64,000 nt of DNA, from contig NC_015259.1 of the NCBI RefSeq assembly GCF_000192745.1, positions 2,681,001 to 2,745,000 on the forward strand, read 5' to 3'. Both the position numbers and the translations under genes were made by a program. Positions 24,579 to 32,935 of this stretch are shown one piece after another. Positions within the stretch are counted from its first letter, which is position 1, and every line of letters begins with the position of its first letter. The notes beneath the pieces were generated by a model, which was not told where the DNA came from, did not search any database, and saw nothing but the letters and a program-made list of their open reading frames with translations. The DNA comes from Polymorphum gilvum SL003B-26A1. Lineage in GTDB: Bacteria; Pseudomonadota; Alphaproteobacteria; Rhizobiales; Stappiaceae.

Positions 24579-24670
24579 GGGACTCTCCTCTCCCTCGCGC
24601 GCGTCATGCATGGGGTCAGGGGCCGACCGGCACGCAGCCATCGCCCTGTCGCGCCTGCCATAGCACATCC

Positions 24671-24690
24671 TTGCATACTGTTGTATACTA
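24671..24690. promoter_or_regulatory. Tandem decamers, possible operator of the divergent GntR/FCD gene
   Basis: TTGCATACTG (24671-24680) is followed directly by TTGTATACTA (24681-24690). Both resemble the TTGTATACAA palindrome used by several FCD-type GntR regulators, and the second carries the palindromic core GTATAC. The pair lies in the 221-bp gap between tcuA and the divergent GntR gene, where a shared promoter region is expected. The sequence is notably AT-richer than its surroundings. Confidence 0.5.
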
Positions 24691-24799
24691 GAACCCGCAA
24701 ATTTTCTGCGGCACTGGTCTTTTGCGCCGCGATCGCGCAATCATCGCGGCATCGCGGACGCGACGGGCGCCCGCCGGCAGCCCGGGAGGCATCGACAGC

Positions 24800-25609
24800 G
24801 TGGCGGACAAGGCAACGGCACGGGAACGGACGGGCGCTCGGCGGCAGGCCGGCCCCAGCAAGGGCACTGGCCCGGACAGTGGCCGGGACACTGGCCGGGA
24901 CACTGACCGGGACACTGGTACGGGCGGCGGCGCGGCACCGCGCGGCGGGACGGAACGCGGCCGCGGTGCCGACTCGCGCGGCGCCAAGGTCTACGAGGCG
25001 CTTCTGGCGCGCATGCGCTCGGGCGAGCTGGTGCCCGGCACGCGCATGCGCGAGGACGACCTCGCCAGGGAACTCGCCGTCAGCCGCACGCCGGTGCGCG
25101 AGGCGCTCGCCCGCCTACAGGCCCGCGGCCTAGTCGAGAGCACCGGCGGCGGCTGGACGGTGGTCGAGCTCAGCCGGCCGCAGATCATGGAACTCTATGC
25201 GCTGCGCGCCGTGCTGGAAGGGGCCGCCGCGCGCTTTGCCGCCGAGAACGCGTCGCCCGGCGAGATCGCCGGCCTGAAGCACATCGCCGGGCTGTTTTCA
25301 GCCGTCATGACGGGGAATGCGGCAGACGATCCGGCAGGGCTTGCCACCCTCAACGCCAGCTTCCACGAGGCCATCTACGAGGCCGCGCACAACCGCTACC
25401 TGCAGCGCATGCTCGCGGACCTCAACGATTCCCTCGCGCTCCTGCCCGACACCACCTTTTCCGTCGCCGGACGCAGCAGCGCGGCGGTCGGCGAACACGG
25501 TGCGGTGGTCGCGGCGATCGAGGCACGCGACGCCGACGGTGCGGAAGCCGCCGCGCGCGGACATATCCAGAAGGCGCTCGAGGCGCGCCTGATTCTCCTG
25601 TTTTCCTGA
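24800..25609 (+). CDS. GntR-family regulator, FCD subfamily, with a low-complexity N-terminal extension
   Basis: A protein of about 269 residues. The winged helix (REDDLARELAVSRTPVREALARL) begins only near residue 75, and the C-terminal half is an FCD domain (NASFHEAIYEAAHNRYLQRML and EHGAVVAAIEARD). The GTG start at 24800 has GGGAGG about 10 bp upstream. The N-terminal 60 residues are rich in Arg, Gly, Asp and Thr and are partly encoded by four 12-bp repeats; they are probably disordered. A start after this stretch cannot be excluded. It is divergent from tcuAB and probably regulates them. Confidence 0.82.
   Translation: MADKATARERTGARRQAGPSKGTGPDSGRDTGRDTDRDTGTGGGAAPRGGTERGRGADSRGAKVYEALLARMRSGELVPGTRMREDDLARELAVSRTPVREALARLQARGLVESTGGGWTVVELSRPQIMELYALRAVLEGAAARFAAENASPGEIAGLKHIAGLFSAVMTGNAADDPAGLATLNASFHEAIYEAAHNRYLQRMLADLNDSLALLPDTTFSVAGRSSAAVGEHGAVVAAIEARDADGAEAAARGHIQKALEARLILLFS
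24874..24921. repeat. 12-bp tandem repeat, four units
   Basis: Four units related to GGACACTGGCCG stand in a row (GGACAGTGGCCG, GGACACTGGCCG, GGACACTGACCG, GGACACTGGTAC) inside the GntR gene and encode a GRDT-like run. The unit length keeps the reading frame, so copy-number change by slippage would lengthen or shorten the disordered N-terminus without a frameshift. Confidence 0.85.
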
Positions 25610-25611
25610 CC

Positions 25612-25634
25612 CACGCCGGCTCTGCTTCGGCGTG
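25612..25634. terminator. Weak hairpin between convergent genes
   Basis: CACGCCG, a 9-base loop, CGGCGTG forms a 7-bp stem in the 31-bp gap between the GntR gene and the convergent glycosyltransferase. It may terminate either transcript. No T-run is visible. Confidence 0.35.
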
Positions 25635-25640
25635 CTCGGC

Positions 25641-26945
25641 TCAGACCGACGGAGGCCTTGCACGCCGTCCGAACTCCGCCAGCAATCGGTCGAGGACCTC
25701 GAAATGCCCTGGCCAGGCCTTGTCGGCCAAGACCTCGCCGCCCGGCCCGAGTTCCGGTTTGCAGGCTGCAAGCTGCTCGATCGCCTCCTGCCAGCCGAGG
25801 CCGTCGAGTGGCGACAGGAACTGCGTATGCGGTCCGCCGACTTCCCGGTGGACCGGAATGTCGGAGGCGAGCACCGGCACGCCGACGGCCTCGGCTTCGA
25901 CGACCGGCAGACTGAAGCCCTCGACGAAGGAGGGGACCAGGACGCCTCTGGCGTTGCGCATCAGCGCGGCGATCTCGACGTCGGTCAGACCGGACGCTTC
26001 CATCACGTGATCCTTGAGCGCCGCACAGCGCTCCAGGAAATCCAGGATGTTCTCGTTCTCCCAGCCGCGCCGGCCTATGACGATCAGGCGCGGGGTGCCT
26101 GCCGAATCGCGTTCGACCATGTCACGCCAGATCTGCAGCAACAGGAGATGGTTCTTGCGCGGTTCGATCGTGCCGAGCACGACGAAATACGGGTCGCTTG
26201 CCCGAAATAGGGGAAGCGCCTCCGGGGAACGGAACACCGGCTCGATTCCGAGCAGGCCGACGACGGTGCGCGGCTGCGGCAGGCCGCTGCGCCGGCAAAA
26301 CTCCAGAAACACATCGCGGGTCATGGCGGAATTGGCGATCACCACCGCGCCGTGCAGGGCGACCGTCTCCATGCGCTGGCGATGCAGGTCTGCGTGGCCG
26401 GGCCGGCAGTATTCAGGATGAGTGATGGGAATCAGGTCATGGACGAGGAAAACCGACCGCACGCCGGTCCGCTCCAGCCAGTGCCGAAGCGCCGGAGCGC
26501 CGAGGTTGCTGTGCGCGACGTTGATATAGACGGCTGCGGGCGACACGGCCGCGGAGGAGACGAGCGCCGACATGGCTTCCCCGACATAGCTTGCAGCCGC
26601 GCGGAGGACCGACACGTCGGCTTCGACCCTCGGCTCCGACGCCTGCGCGCCGTCCCACCCCTCGGTGTCGGCATGGACGAAGGCGAGCGCACGGCGATAG
26701 CCGGCGCTGCTGGCTCGGGCCTGCAGACCCCAGCTGGCGACCGTGCGCGCCAACACCGCCTCGCCGACCCTGCGATCGAGCAGTCGAACGCCGAACCGTG
26801 TCGCCTTGACGAAACGCAGATCGATGTCCGCGCGCTCCAGAAGATGATCGAGGTAGGCGAGTTCGACCCGGTCGATGCCGGTCGGCGAAGCCCTGAGGCC
26901 ACGGCTCATCAACCGCGTGATGTCGAGGATGACGGCAAGCGTCAT
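25641..26945 (-). CDS. Glycosyltransferase family 4 (GT-B fold)
   Basis: A 434-residue glycosyltransferase. The C-terminal half has the GT4 nucleotide-sugar domain: VVLGTIEPRKNHLLLL, then the EX7E region FVEGFSLPVVEAEAVGVPVLASDIP with both glutamates. The N-terminal acceptor domain contains GIDRVELAYLDHLL, a pattern also found at the start of the GT4-GT2 fusion at 47805, so the two are probably related. The start at 26945 overlaps the stop of the KpsS-like gene as ATGA, indicating coupled translation. It presumably adds a sugar to the surface polysaccharide; donor and acceptor are unknown. Confidence 0.88.
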   Translation of the reverse strand: MTLAVILDITRLMSRGLRASPTGIDRVELAYLDHLLERADIDLRFVKATRFGVRLLDRRVGEAVLARTVASWGLQARASSAGYRRALAFVHADTEGWDGAQASEPRVEADVSVLRAAASYVGEAMSALVSSAAVSPAAVYINVAHSNLGAPALRHWLERTGVRSVFLVHDLIPITHPEYCRPGHADLHRQRMETVALHGAVVIANSAMTRDVFLEFCRRSGLPQPRTVVGLLGIEPVFRSPEALPLFRASDPYFVVLGTIEPRKNHLLLLQIWRDMVERDSAGTPRLIVIGRRGWENENILDFLERCAALKDHVMEASGLTDVEIAALMRNARGVLVPSFVEGFSLPVVEAEAVGVPVLASDIPVHREVGGPHTQFLSPLDGLGWQEAIEQLAACKPELGPGGEVLADKAWPGHFEVLDRLLAEFGRRARPPSV

Positions 26946-28342
26946 GCGCGCGTCTCCGTGCGGCCCGCGGCGGTCGGGCGTGTTCGCGTCCAAGCACGGG
27001 ACCATCTTTCGGTCTTGCCGCGGGTTGCGAGCTGGTCGGCGAAGGTTGTGGGGATGTTCTGGGCCCTAGCCCTTTCGAGGCGGGGGGGTGGGTCGACGCG
27101 GGCGCCGGGCTGGTTGAGGGTGCCGGCGGCAAGGCGCAGCGCCATGGCGCGCGCGCCGGCGCGCCGGCCGCGCTCGGTGTAGAAGTTGCCCTTGACCTGG
27201 ATCGACGCCGCCAGCAGCCGCTCCAGCGCCTCCAGCAGCTGCGGATCGGGGCGCGTGCGGTCCGACCAGAACGCGTCCAGCGGGCCCTGGCTGGTCAGGC
27301 CGGCGATGTCGTAGAGCGCGATGCCCAGCACCTTGGTCGGGCAGCCGACCCTGAGCGCATGGATGCCGGTCGTGCTGTTGATGGTCAGCGCGCCCTTGGC
27401 GTGTTCCAGCAGCCGGTTCAGGTTGCCGCCGTCGATCACGTAGATGCGCTTGCGCACCCCGTAGCGGCGCGCGATCCCCTTCAGCAGCCGCCGCCACGGC
27501 TCGATGCCCTGGTCGAGCGGGTGGATCTTGAACACCAGCCGCGCCGACACCGGTGCCGCCTTGGCAAACGAGCGGATCACCTCCTCCGCCGCCTCGCCGA
27601 TGTGGTCGTAGGGCGCGTTGTAGCGCAGCTGGTAGTCGCTCTGCAGCTGCAGCGGGAACACGTAATAGGGCAGACCCGTGCCGATCAGATCGTCGATCAG
27701 GTGCTCCGCGTTGGTGTCGCGCCAGCGCGCCAGCGCCAGGCGCGGCGCCATGCGCAGGTATTCCGCCAGCGGATGGTAGAACTTGTCGCGCACGTAGCGC
27801 CGATAGGCCAGCGGAGCCAGCAGCACGTTGGCCAGGTTGTAGACCACCTCCGCCGCCGCCTCGCGCCAGAACGCATAGGGATACAGCGGCCGCCGGTCGA
27901 TCGCCGGCAGACCCGCGGCCGCCGACAGGATCAGCGCCGGATCGTCCGGGAACAGCGAATGCGCCGACATGCCGTTGCGCTCCGGCGTGATCCAGTCCGG
28001 CCGCAGGTAGCCGAACTCGTAGGCCGCGCAGGCGATCCCCAGACGCCCCGCCACCTCCGCCGCCGCCACGTGATAGGGCTGGCGGTCGGCGTAATAGACC
28101 AGGTCGCTCGCCCCGACCCGGCGCAGGAACCCCTCCAGCCAGGCCGGAAACCCCGCAAGGCTGCCCCGGTACGACGTGCAGCGCCGGTCGTGCCAGTCCA
28201 GCCAGTCGCCCGGACACAGGTTGACCCGCAGCGTGCGGTGGCCGAGCAGCTCAAGCTCGTCGGCCAGCGTGCGCGCGAAGATCGACGGCGGTCCCTGCAG
28301 GAACACGAACACCCGCTCCGACCCCGTTCCCGCCTCCGCCAT
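26942..28342 (-). CDS. kpsS: KpsS-like capsule polysaccharide transferase
   Basis: A 466-residue protein of the Capsule_synth (PF05159) type. Diagnostic stretches are FKIHPLDQGIEPW, the glycine/asparagine-rich INSTTGIHALRVGCPTKVLG and LYDIAGLTSQGPLDAFW. KpsS and KpsC are beta-Kdo transferases that build the Kdo linker on the lipid carrier of group 2 capsules. Only one such protein is in the window; the usual partner KpsC was not found. The C-terminus carries a Pro/Arg-rich tail. It follows kpsD by 93 bp and is coupled to the GT4 gene downstream. Confidence 0.85.
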   Translation of the reverse strand: MAEAGTGSERVFVFLQGPPSIFARTLADELELLGHRTLRVNLCPGDWLDWHDRRCTSYRGSLAGFPAWLEGFLRRVGASDLVYYADRQPYHVAAAEVAGRLGIACAAYEFGYLRPDWITPERNGMSAHSLFPDDPALILSAAAGLPAIDRRPLYPYAFWREAAAEVVYNLANVLLAPLAYRRYVRDKFYHPLAEYLRMAPRLALARWRDTNAEHLIDDLIGTGLPYYVFPLQLQSDYQLRYNAPYDHIGEAAEEVIRSFAKAAPVSARLVFKIHPLDQGIEPWRRLLKGIARRYGVRKRIYVIDGGNLNRLLEHAKGALTINSTTGIHALRVGCPTKVLGIALYDIAGLTSQGPLDAFWSDRTRPDPQLLEALERLLAASIQVKGNFYTERGRRAGARAMALRLAAGTLNQPGARVDPPPRLERARAQNIPTTFADQLATRGKTERWSRAWTRTRPTAAGRTETRA

Positions 28343-28397
28343 GCCGCCTTACCGCTTTCCCCGTCCCCGCCCCCGGCCGTCCCCGGGCGCCCTTGCC

Positions 28398-28423
28398 AGA
28401 TCCTCCAGACAGATCCTCCAGAC
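28398..28423. repeat. 13-bp tandem duplication between kpsD and kpsS
   Basis: AGATCCTCCAGAC occurs twice in direct succession with no mismatch, followed by a partial third unit GGATCC. It lies in the short gap between kpsD and the KpsS-like gene, so copy changes could alter spacing or mRNA structure there. Confidence 0.85.
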
Positions 28424-28435
28424 GGATCCGTCCCG

Positions 28436-29590
28436 TCAGTCGTCGAAGAAGGACGAGTTCACCGTCGCCACGTTGCTGATCAGCGGCGCGATGATCTGCA
28501 GGAACTTGCCGAACTCCGCCGTCGGATGGTTGGCCACGTAGAGGATGTCCTTGTCGCGCATCTCGAAGAAGCGCGCCAGGAAGAAGCCCTGCGGATCGCG
28601 CAGGCTCAGCCGGTACACCAGCGGCACCTGCTCCCCCCCCGACAGACGACCGGCAAGCTCCGGCTTGAGCGCGCGCACAAGATCCGCGTCCTCGAAGCGG
28701 AACAGGAAGATCCCGCCCGCGTCCGCCCGGTAGTCGTTCAGACCGCCCACCGTCGCCAGCGCCTCGGCCAGCGTCACGCTCTTGGTCTTGAACGCCACCA
28801 GCTGGTTCGCCTTCACCGCCCCGAAGGCCGAGAAGGTGCGCGGGCGATGCGACAGCAGCACGTTGTCGCCCGGCGCCACCAGCACGTTGTTCTCCGGATA
28901 GTCGATCAGGTGCTCAAGCCGCGTCGTCCCCGACCGCGGACCCCGCTTCAGCGTCACAACCGTCTCGTAGGTCGCAGCCCGCGGTCCGCCGGCCACCGCG
29001 ACAAGCTCCAGAAGCCGCGTCTGGCGCACCGGCAGCGGATACACCCCCGGCTTGCCGACGTCACCCACCACCACCGCCGTCGAACTCTGCTTGTCGGCAA
29101 CCACCACCAGGACCTGAGGCTCGACCGCCTTGCCGACCAGCTTCTGCTCGATCGACGCCCGCAGACCCTCCACCGTCAGACCCGCCGCCGCGATCCGCCC
29201 CGCATAGGGCACGAACACGTGACCCGTCTCGTCGATCACCGCGGGAACCAGCGTGCTGTCCGAATCGCCCGGCGAGAACAAACCCTCGCGCGAGGCCTCG
29301 AAGATCTTGACCTGCAGGCTGTCGCCGACCCCCAGAAGCGCCGACGACCCGCCGCCGGAGCCAACCCCGCGGAACTGGTTCGAAAACGCCAGAGGACGGT
29401 ACGCCTTGATCACATCGATGTTCGACGGCTCGATCGACACAACCGCATAGGACTCAGACCCAGTCGGAACCGAACTCCCCTGCGCCGATATCTCCTCAGA
29501 CGTGATCCCAATCGCCGAAGGCCCCTCACCCGGAAGCGCGCCGCAGCCCGAAAGAAACAGCAGTAGCGCACCCCAAACAGTCGTCCGCAT
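28436..29590 (-). CDS. kpsD: KpsD-like/Wza-family polysaccharide export lipoprotein
   Basis: A 384-residue outer-membrane polysaccharide export protein. The start at 29590 gives a lipoprotein signal peptide with lipobox LSGC (C16). The Poly_export domain follows (LLGVGDSLQVKIFEAS), with SLBB-like repeats (VFVPYAGRIAAAGLTVEGLR, then VVVGDVGKPGVYPLP and VLVAPGDNVLL). The ending lacks a clear C-terminal transmembrane alpha-barrel helix as in Wza, which favours the CtrA/BexD branch used with ABC-type export. It is transcribed divergently from trpL-trpE(G). The inner-membrane partners lie at 33.6-37.6 kb. Confidence 0.88.
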   Translation of the reverse strand: MRTTVWGALLLFLSGCGALPGEGPSAIGITSEEISAQGSSVPTGSESYAVVSIEPSNIDVIKAYRPLAFSNQFRGVGSGGGSSALLGVGDSLQVKIFEASREGLFSPGDSDSTLVPAVIDETGHVFVPYAGRIAAAGLTVEGLRASIEQKLVGKAVEPQVLVVVADKQSSTAVVVGDVGKPGVYPLPVRQTRLLELVAVAGGPRAATYETVVTLKRGPRSGTTRLEHLIDYPENNVLVAPGDNVLLSHRPRTFSAFGAVKANQLVAFKTKSVTLAEALATVGGLNDYRADAGGIFLFRFEDADLVRALKPELAGRLSGGEQVPLVYRLSLRDPQGFFLARFFEMRDKDILYVANHPTAEFGKFLQIIAPLISNVATVNSSFFDD

Positions 29591-29778
29591 CCCCGCTCCG
29601 CCGGACCAATGACCCTGCGCCCCTGTTAGCACCCCCGAACCGGATGTCCAAGCCGGTTTGTCGATGGGCAGCATGCGAGCAGCATCCTATGGCCCTTTCG
29701 CAACTTGCGAGACGGCCGAAGCGTTCGCAGCAACGGAGCGAATCCCCATTGCCTCGCCGCGTCGCATCCGCTAATCAG

Positions 29779-29835
29779 ATGGCCATGAACACGCAGACGA
29801 TTTCTCAGGCATGGTGGTGGCGGGGCGCTTTCTAG
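29779..29835 (+). CDS. trpL: trp leader peptide TrpL
   Basis: An 18-residue peptide, [18 protein letters not shown], with three consecutive TGG codons at 29812-29820. It closely resembles the leader peptides in front of trpE(G) in rhizobia, which also have a WWW run after an NTQ-x-IS segment. Ribosome stalling at these codons when Trp-tRNA is scarce would control the downstream hairpins. The ribosome site is weak, and ATG 29785 is an alternative start. It is followed by trpE(G) after 121 bp. Confidence 0.88.
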   Translation: MAMNTQTISQAWWWRGAF

Positions 29836-29915
29836 GCGGCCAGCGATCGTGCATGCCCTGACGGGATCGAACTCGACCAAAGGCCGCCGCGGAAGCCCCG
29901 CAGGCGGCCTTTGGT
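29835..29915 (+). promoter_or_regulatory. Tryptophan attenuator: antiterminator and terminator hairpins
   Basis: The terminator stem is ACCAAAGGCCGCC (29876-29888) pairing perfectly with GGCGGCCTTTGGT (29903-29915); an inner GCGG/CCGC pairing shortens the loop. The competing antiterminator is GGCGGCC (29835-29841), overlapping the trpL stop, which can pair with GGCCGCC (29882-29888). A ribosome stalled on the Trp codons leaves 29835-29841 free and favours antitermination, while one at the stop codon covers it and lets the terminator form. A T-run after the terminator is missing, which is unusual. Confidence 0.8.
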
Positions 29916-29956
29916 CGTTCAGGGGGCTGGAATGCGGCTCCAACGGAGGACGACAG

Positions 29957-32143
29957 ATGCCGGGACCGGCGCAGCAGACCTATCAGACCCCCGGCGGGAT
30001 CGCCGTGACCCGCTCCTCGCGTCCCTCCGAGTACGCGGCCGGCACTTCGGCCTGGATCGACCGCCTCGATGCCGAGCGCGGCGCGGTGCTCGCCTCCTCC
30101 TACGAGTATCCGGGCCGTTACACCCGCTGGGACATGGCGCTGGTCAACCCGCCGCTCGTCCTGGAGGCCGCAGACCGAAATGTCGAGATCCGGGCGCTCA
30201 ACGACCGCGGCCGGATCCTGATCCCGGCGATCGCGAGGAGGCTCGAGGGCCATGCCGACGTGGGGCGCTTCGCTGCCGACGGCGAACGGATCCATCTCAC
30301 GGTGAAAAAGCCCGACCGGGTGTTCCAGGAAGAAGAGCGCTCGCGCCAGCCGTCGACCTTCTCCATCGTCCGGGCTATCAAGGAACTGTTTGCCTGCGAC
30401 GACGAACAGCTCGGCCTCTATGGCGCCTTCGGCTACGATCTGGCCTTCCAGTTCGAGCCGATCGACCTGAAGCTCGCTCGCCCCTCCGACCAGCGTGACA
30501 TGGTGCTGTTCCTGCCCGACGAGATCCTGATCGTCGACCACCACGGCAAGCGCGCCTATGTGCTGGAATACGACTTCGAGGTCGACGGACACTCGACCAG
30601 GGGCTTGCCCCGCGACGGCGACAAGGCGCCCTACGTGCCGGCCAATGAGGATCCCGGCCGGGGCGACCACGCGCCGGGCGAATATGCCGAGATCGTACGC
30701 ACCGCGAAGGACTATTTCCGCCGCGGAGATCTGTTCGAAACGGTGCCGGGCCAGACCTTCTACGAGCGTTGCCCCAACCCGCCGTCGGCGGTTTCCCGCC
30801 GGTTGCAGCAGATCAACCCGTCGCCCTATTCGTTCTTCTTCAACCTCGGCAACGCCGAGTATCTCGTCGGCGCCTCGCCGGAGATGTATGTGCGCGTCAC
30901 CGGCGGCCGCCGGGTCGAGACCTGCCCGATCTCCGGCACCATCCGGCGCGGCAGGAACGCCATTGAGGACGAAGCGCAGATCCGCAAGCTCCTGAACTCG
31001 GCCAAGGACGAGGCGGAGCTGACCATGTGCTCGGACGTCGACCGCAACGACAAGAGCCGCGTGTGCATCCCCGGTTCGGTCAAGGTCATCGGCCGGCGCC
31101 AGATCGAGATGTATTCGCGTCTGATCCACACCGTCGACCACATCGAGGGCATCCTGCGTGAGGACATGGATGCGCTCGACGCGTTCCTCTCCCACACCTG
31201 GGCGGTGACGGTGACCGGGGCGCCGAAACGCTGGGCGATGGAGTTCATCGAGACCCACGAGAAGAGCCCGCGCGCCTGGTACGGCGGAGCGATCGGCGCC
31301 ATCCTCTTCAATGGCGACATGAACACCGGCCTGACGCTCAGGACCGTGCGCATCAAGGACGGCGTCGCGCAGATCCGTGCCGGCGCCACCCTGCTCTACG
31401 ACAGCGTGCCGGAGGACGAGGAGGCCGAGACCGAATTGAAGGCCGAGGCCATGCGCGCCGCCGTGCGCGAAGCCGGCCTTGCGGCAAAGGCTGTCGAGAA
31501 GGCGACGGCGACCCAACCGGGTGCAGGGCTGAAGATCCTGCTCGTCGACCACGAAGACAGTTTCGTTCACACGCTGGCGAACTACTTCCGCCAGACCGGC
31601 GCGGCGGTCGTCACCTACCGCACGCCGATCGCCGACCACATCTTCCACGATGTCGATCCGGACCTCGTGGTGCTGTCGCCAGGACCGGGCAACCCGAAGG
31701 ACTTCAACTGCGCGGCGACGATCGGCCGGGCACGAGCGCGCGGCCTGCCGATCTTTGGCGTCTGCCTCGGGCTGCAGGCGCTGGCCGAATCCTTCGGTGG
31801 CGAACTGGCCCAGCTCGACGTGCCGATACACGGCAAGCCCTCGCCGATCAGCATCGCCGGCAATTCGATGCTGTTCGAGCGCCTCCAGGGGCCGGTGATC
31901 GTCGGGCGCTACCACTCGCTCCACGCCCGGCGCGAGACGTTGCCGTCGGAGCTCAGGGTGACGGCTGAGACCGAGGACGGCGTGGTCATGGCAATCGAAC
32001 ACGCGCACGAGCCGATCGCCGCCGTCCAGTTCCACCCCGAAAGCATCATGTCTCTCGACCAGGACGCCGGCCACAGGATCATCGAGAACGTGGTGGTCCG
32101 GCTCGCCGCCCGCCGACCGGCGCTGCGGCGCCAGCCGGCCTGA
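29957..32143 (+). CDS. trpE(G): Anthranilate synthase, fused TrpE-TrpG
   Basis: A 728-residue fusion that makes anthranilate from chorismate and glutamine, the first step of tryptophan synthesis. The N-terminal ~515 residues are the chorismate-binding TrpE part ([32 protein letters not shown] and [14 protein letters not shown] are typical). The C-terminal ~200 residues are the TrpG amidotransferase, with nucleophile C603 in GVCLGLQ and the HPE dyad in [10 protein letters not shown]. The start has GGAGGA 7-8 bp upstream. Fused TrpE(G) is typical of rhizobia and relatives. It is a housekeeping gene placed between two parts of a capsule locus. Confidence 0.95.
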   Translation: MPGPAQQTYQTPGGIAVTRSSRPSEYAAGTSAWIDRLDAERGAVLASSYEYPGRYTRWDMALVNPPLVLEAADRNVEIRALNDRGRILIPAIARRLEGHADVGRFAADGERIHLTVKKPDRVFQEEERSRQPSTFSIVRAIKELFACDDEQLGLYGAFGYDLAFQFEPIDLKLARPSDQRDMVLFLPDEILIVDHHGKRAYVLEYDFEVDGHSTRGLPRDGDKAPYVPANEDPGRGDHAPGEYAEIVRTAKDYFRRGDLFETVPGQTFYERCPNPPSAVSRRLQQINPSPYSFFFNLGNAEYLVGASPEMYVRVTGGRRVETCPISGTIRRGRNAIEDEAQIRKLLNSAKDEAELTMCSDVDRNDKSRVCIPGSVKVIGRRQIEMYSRLIHTVDHIEGILREDMDALDAFLSHTWAVTVTGAPKRWAMEFIETHEKSPRAWYGGAIGAILFNGDMNTGLTLRTVRIKDGVAQIRAGATLLYDSVPEDEEAETELKAEAMRAAVREAGLAAKAVEKATATQPGAGLKILLVDHEDSFVHTLANYFRQTGAAVVTYRTPIADHIFHDVDPDLVVLSPGPGNPKDFNCAATIGRARARGLPIFGVCLGLQALAESFGGELAQLDVPIHGKPSPISIAGNSMLFERLQGPVIVGRYHSLHARRETLPSELRVTAETEDGVVMAIEHAHEPIAAVQFHPESIMSLDQDAGHRIIENVVVRLAARRPALRRQPA

Positions 32144-32479
32144 CCGCCGTCCCGCGCGGCGTGGCTCGCTTCGCCCTTCCCGCTCCGGCTGCATCGCGGC
32201 CGGAGGGGCTTGCCGCATACCATGTGAGGACGGGACCTACGAAACGTGGACACGAATACTGTCTTTTCTGACAGGGGGTCGACAAGATCACAGAACCCCA
32301 GTTCAATTCTATTTTCTCTTTTCGTTCATAGGCTTGATCCGATATTGGAGGCCAACGCCCGTACGATACACAAAGCAAAGCACAGGCACGTATGGGTCAT
32401 GACTGGACGTGGCAAAGCTCCTATCGGTTTTTTAACAATTCAAACCCATTCTGATCCCGCATTCAGGATGGGCGCGGGA
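32144..32479. other. Intergenic region after trpE(G), partly AT-rich
   Basis: The first 80 bp contain a 7-bp stem, CTCCGGC (32183-32189) with GCCGGAG (32199-32205), that could end the trpE(G) transcript. From about 32270 to 32460 base composition is clearly lower in GC than around it, with runs such as TTCTATTTTCTCTTTTC. This stretch may hold the promoter of the small membrane-protein gene. An open frame reaches upstream through it, but its codons look non-coding. Confidence 0.4.
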
Positions 32480-32680
32480 ATGAGAAAGAACAATTACCTG
32501 GAACTCGTCTGCATGATTGCTGGATTCGGCTTGGGAATTCTGCTGTCCCTTGTCCTCAAGTGGGGCATCCTGCTCGGCATCCTGGCGACAGCCAGCTTCA
32601 CGATCCTCGGCGAACGGCTGTACAGCCTGTTGACCCGGCCCGAGGTCAAGAAGCCGTTCATGAACGACGTCGGCTACTGA
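32480..32680 (+). CDS. Small hypothetical membrane protein
   Basis: A 66-residue protein starting MRKNNYLELVC. Two hydrophobic segments (about residues 9-24 and 26-45: IAGFGLGILLSLVLKWG and ILLGILATASFTILG) are followed by a charged C-terminus, RLYSLLTRPEVKKPFM. The ATG at 32480 has GGGCGCGGGA just upstream; an ATG at 32468 would add four residues. No family is recognised. It stands alone between trpE(G) and the PRC-barrel gene, in DNA of lower GC content. Confidence 0.6.
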   Translation: MRKNNYLELVCMIAGFGLGILLSLVLKWGILLGILATASFTILGERLYSLLTRPEVKKPFMNDVGY

Positions 32681-32798
32681 GCGGCATCTCACCGGCTGCA
32701 GCTGACCGCCTGTCCCTTCTCCATCCTGCCGCGTATTGGGCGAAATGCCGGTGTTTTTTCGGAGATTTCCGAGTCATTTCGTGATTCCGGTCACGTCT

Positions 32799-32816
32799 AC
32801 GTAACAGTACGTAACA
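32799..32816. promoter_or_regulatory. Direct repeat ACGTAACA upstream of the PRC-barrel gene
   Basis: ACGTAACA appears at 32799-32806 and again at 32809-32816, a 10-bp period equal to one helical turn. It lies about 120 bp upstream of the PRC-barrel start, in the 255-bp gap before it. Helically phased direct repeats often bind response regulators; which one is unknown. Confidence 0.4.
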
Positions 32817-32935
32817 TTCACGGGAATGCCCGATTGTCCGACCCACCTTCACAGGCGTCGGCAGCCGGCGCACGGCCTGAACCTTGCGCCGAGAGGCCGG
32901 CGACCTGTCATGTCACGACCCAAAGGAGATAGGAC

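Noticed and set aside
24874-24921. Possible CRISPR-like array
   Set aside because: The 12-bp units have no spacers and are in frame inside a coding region.
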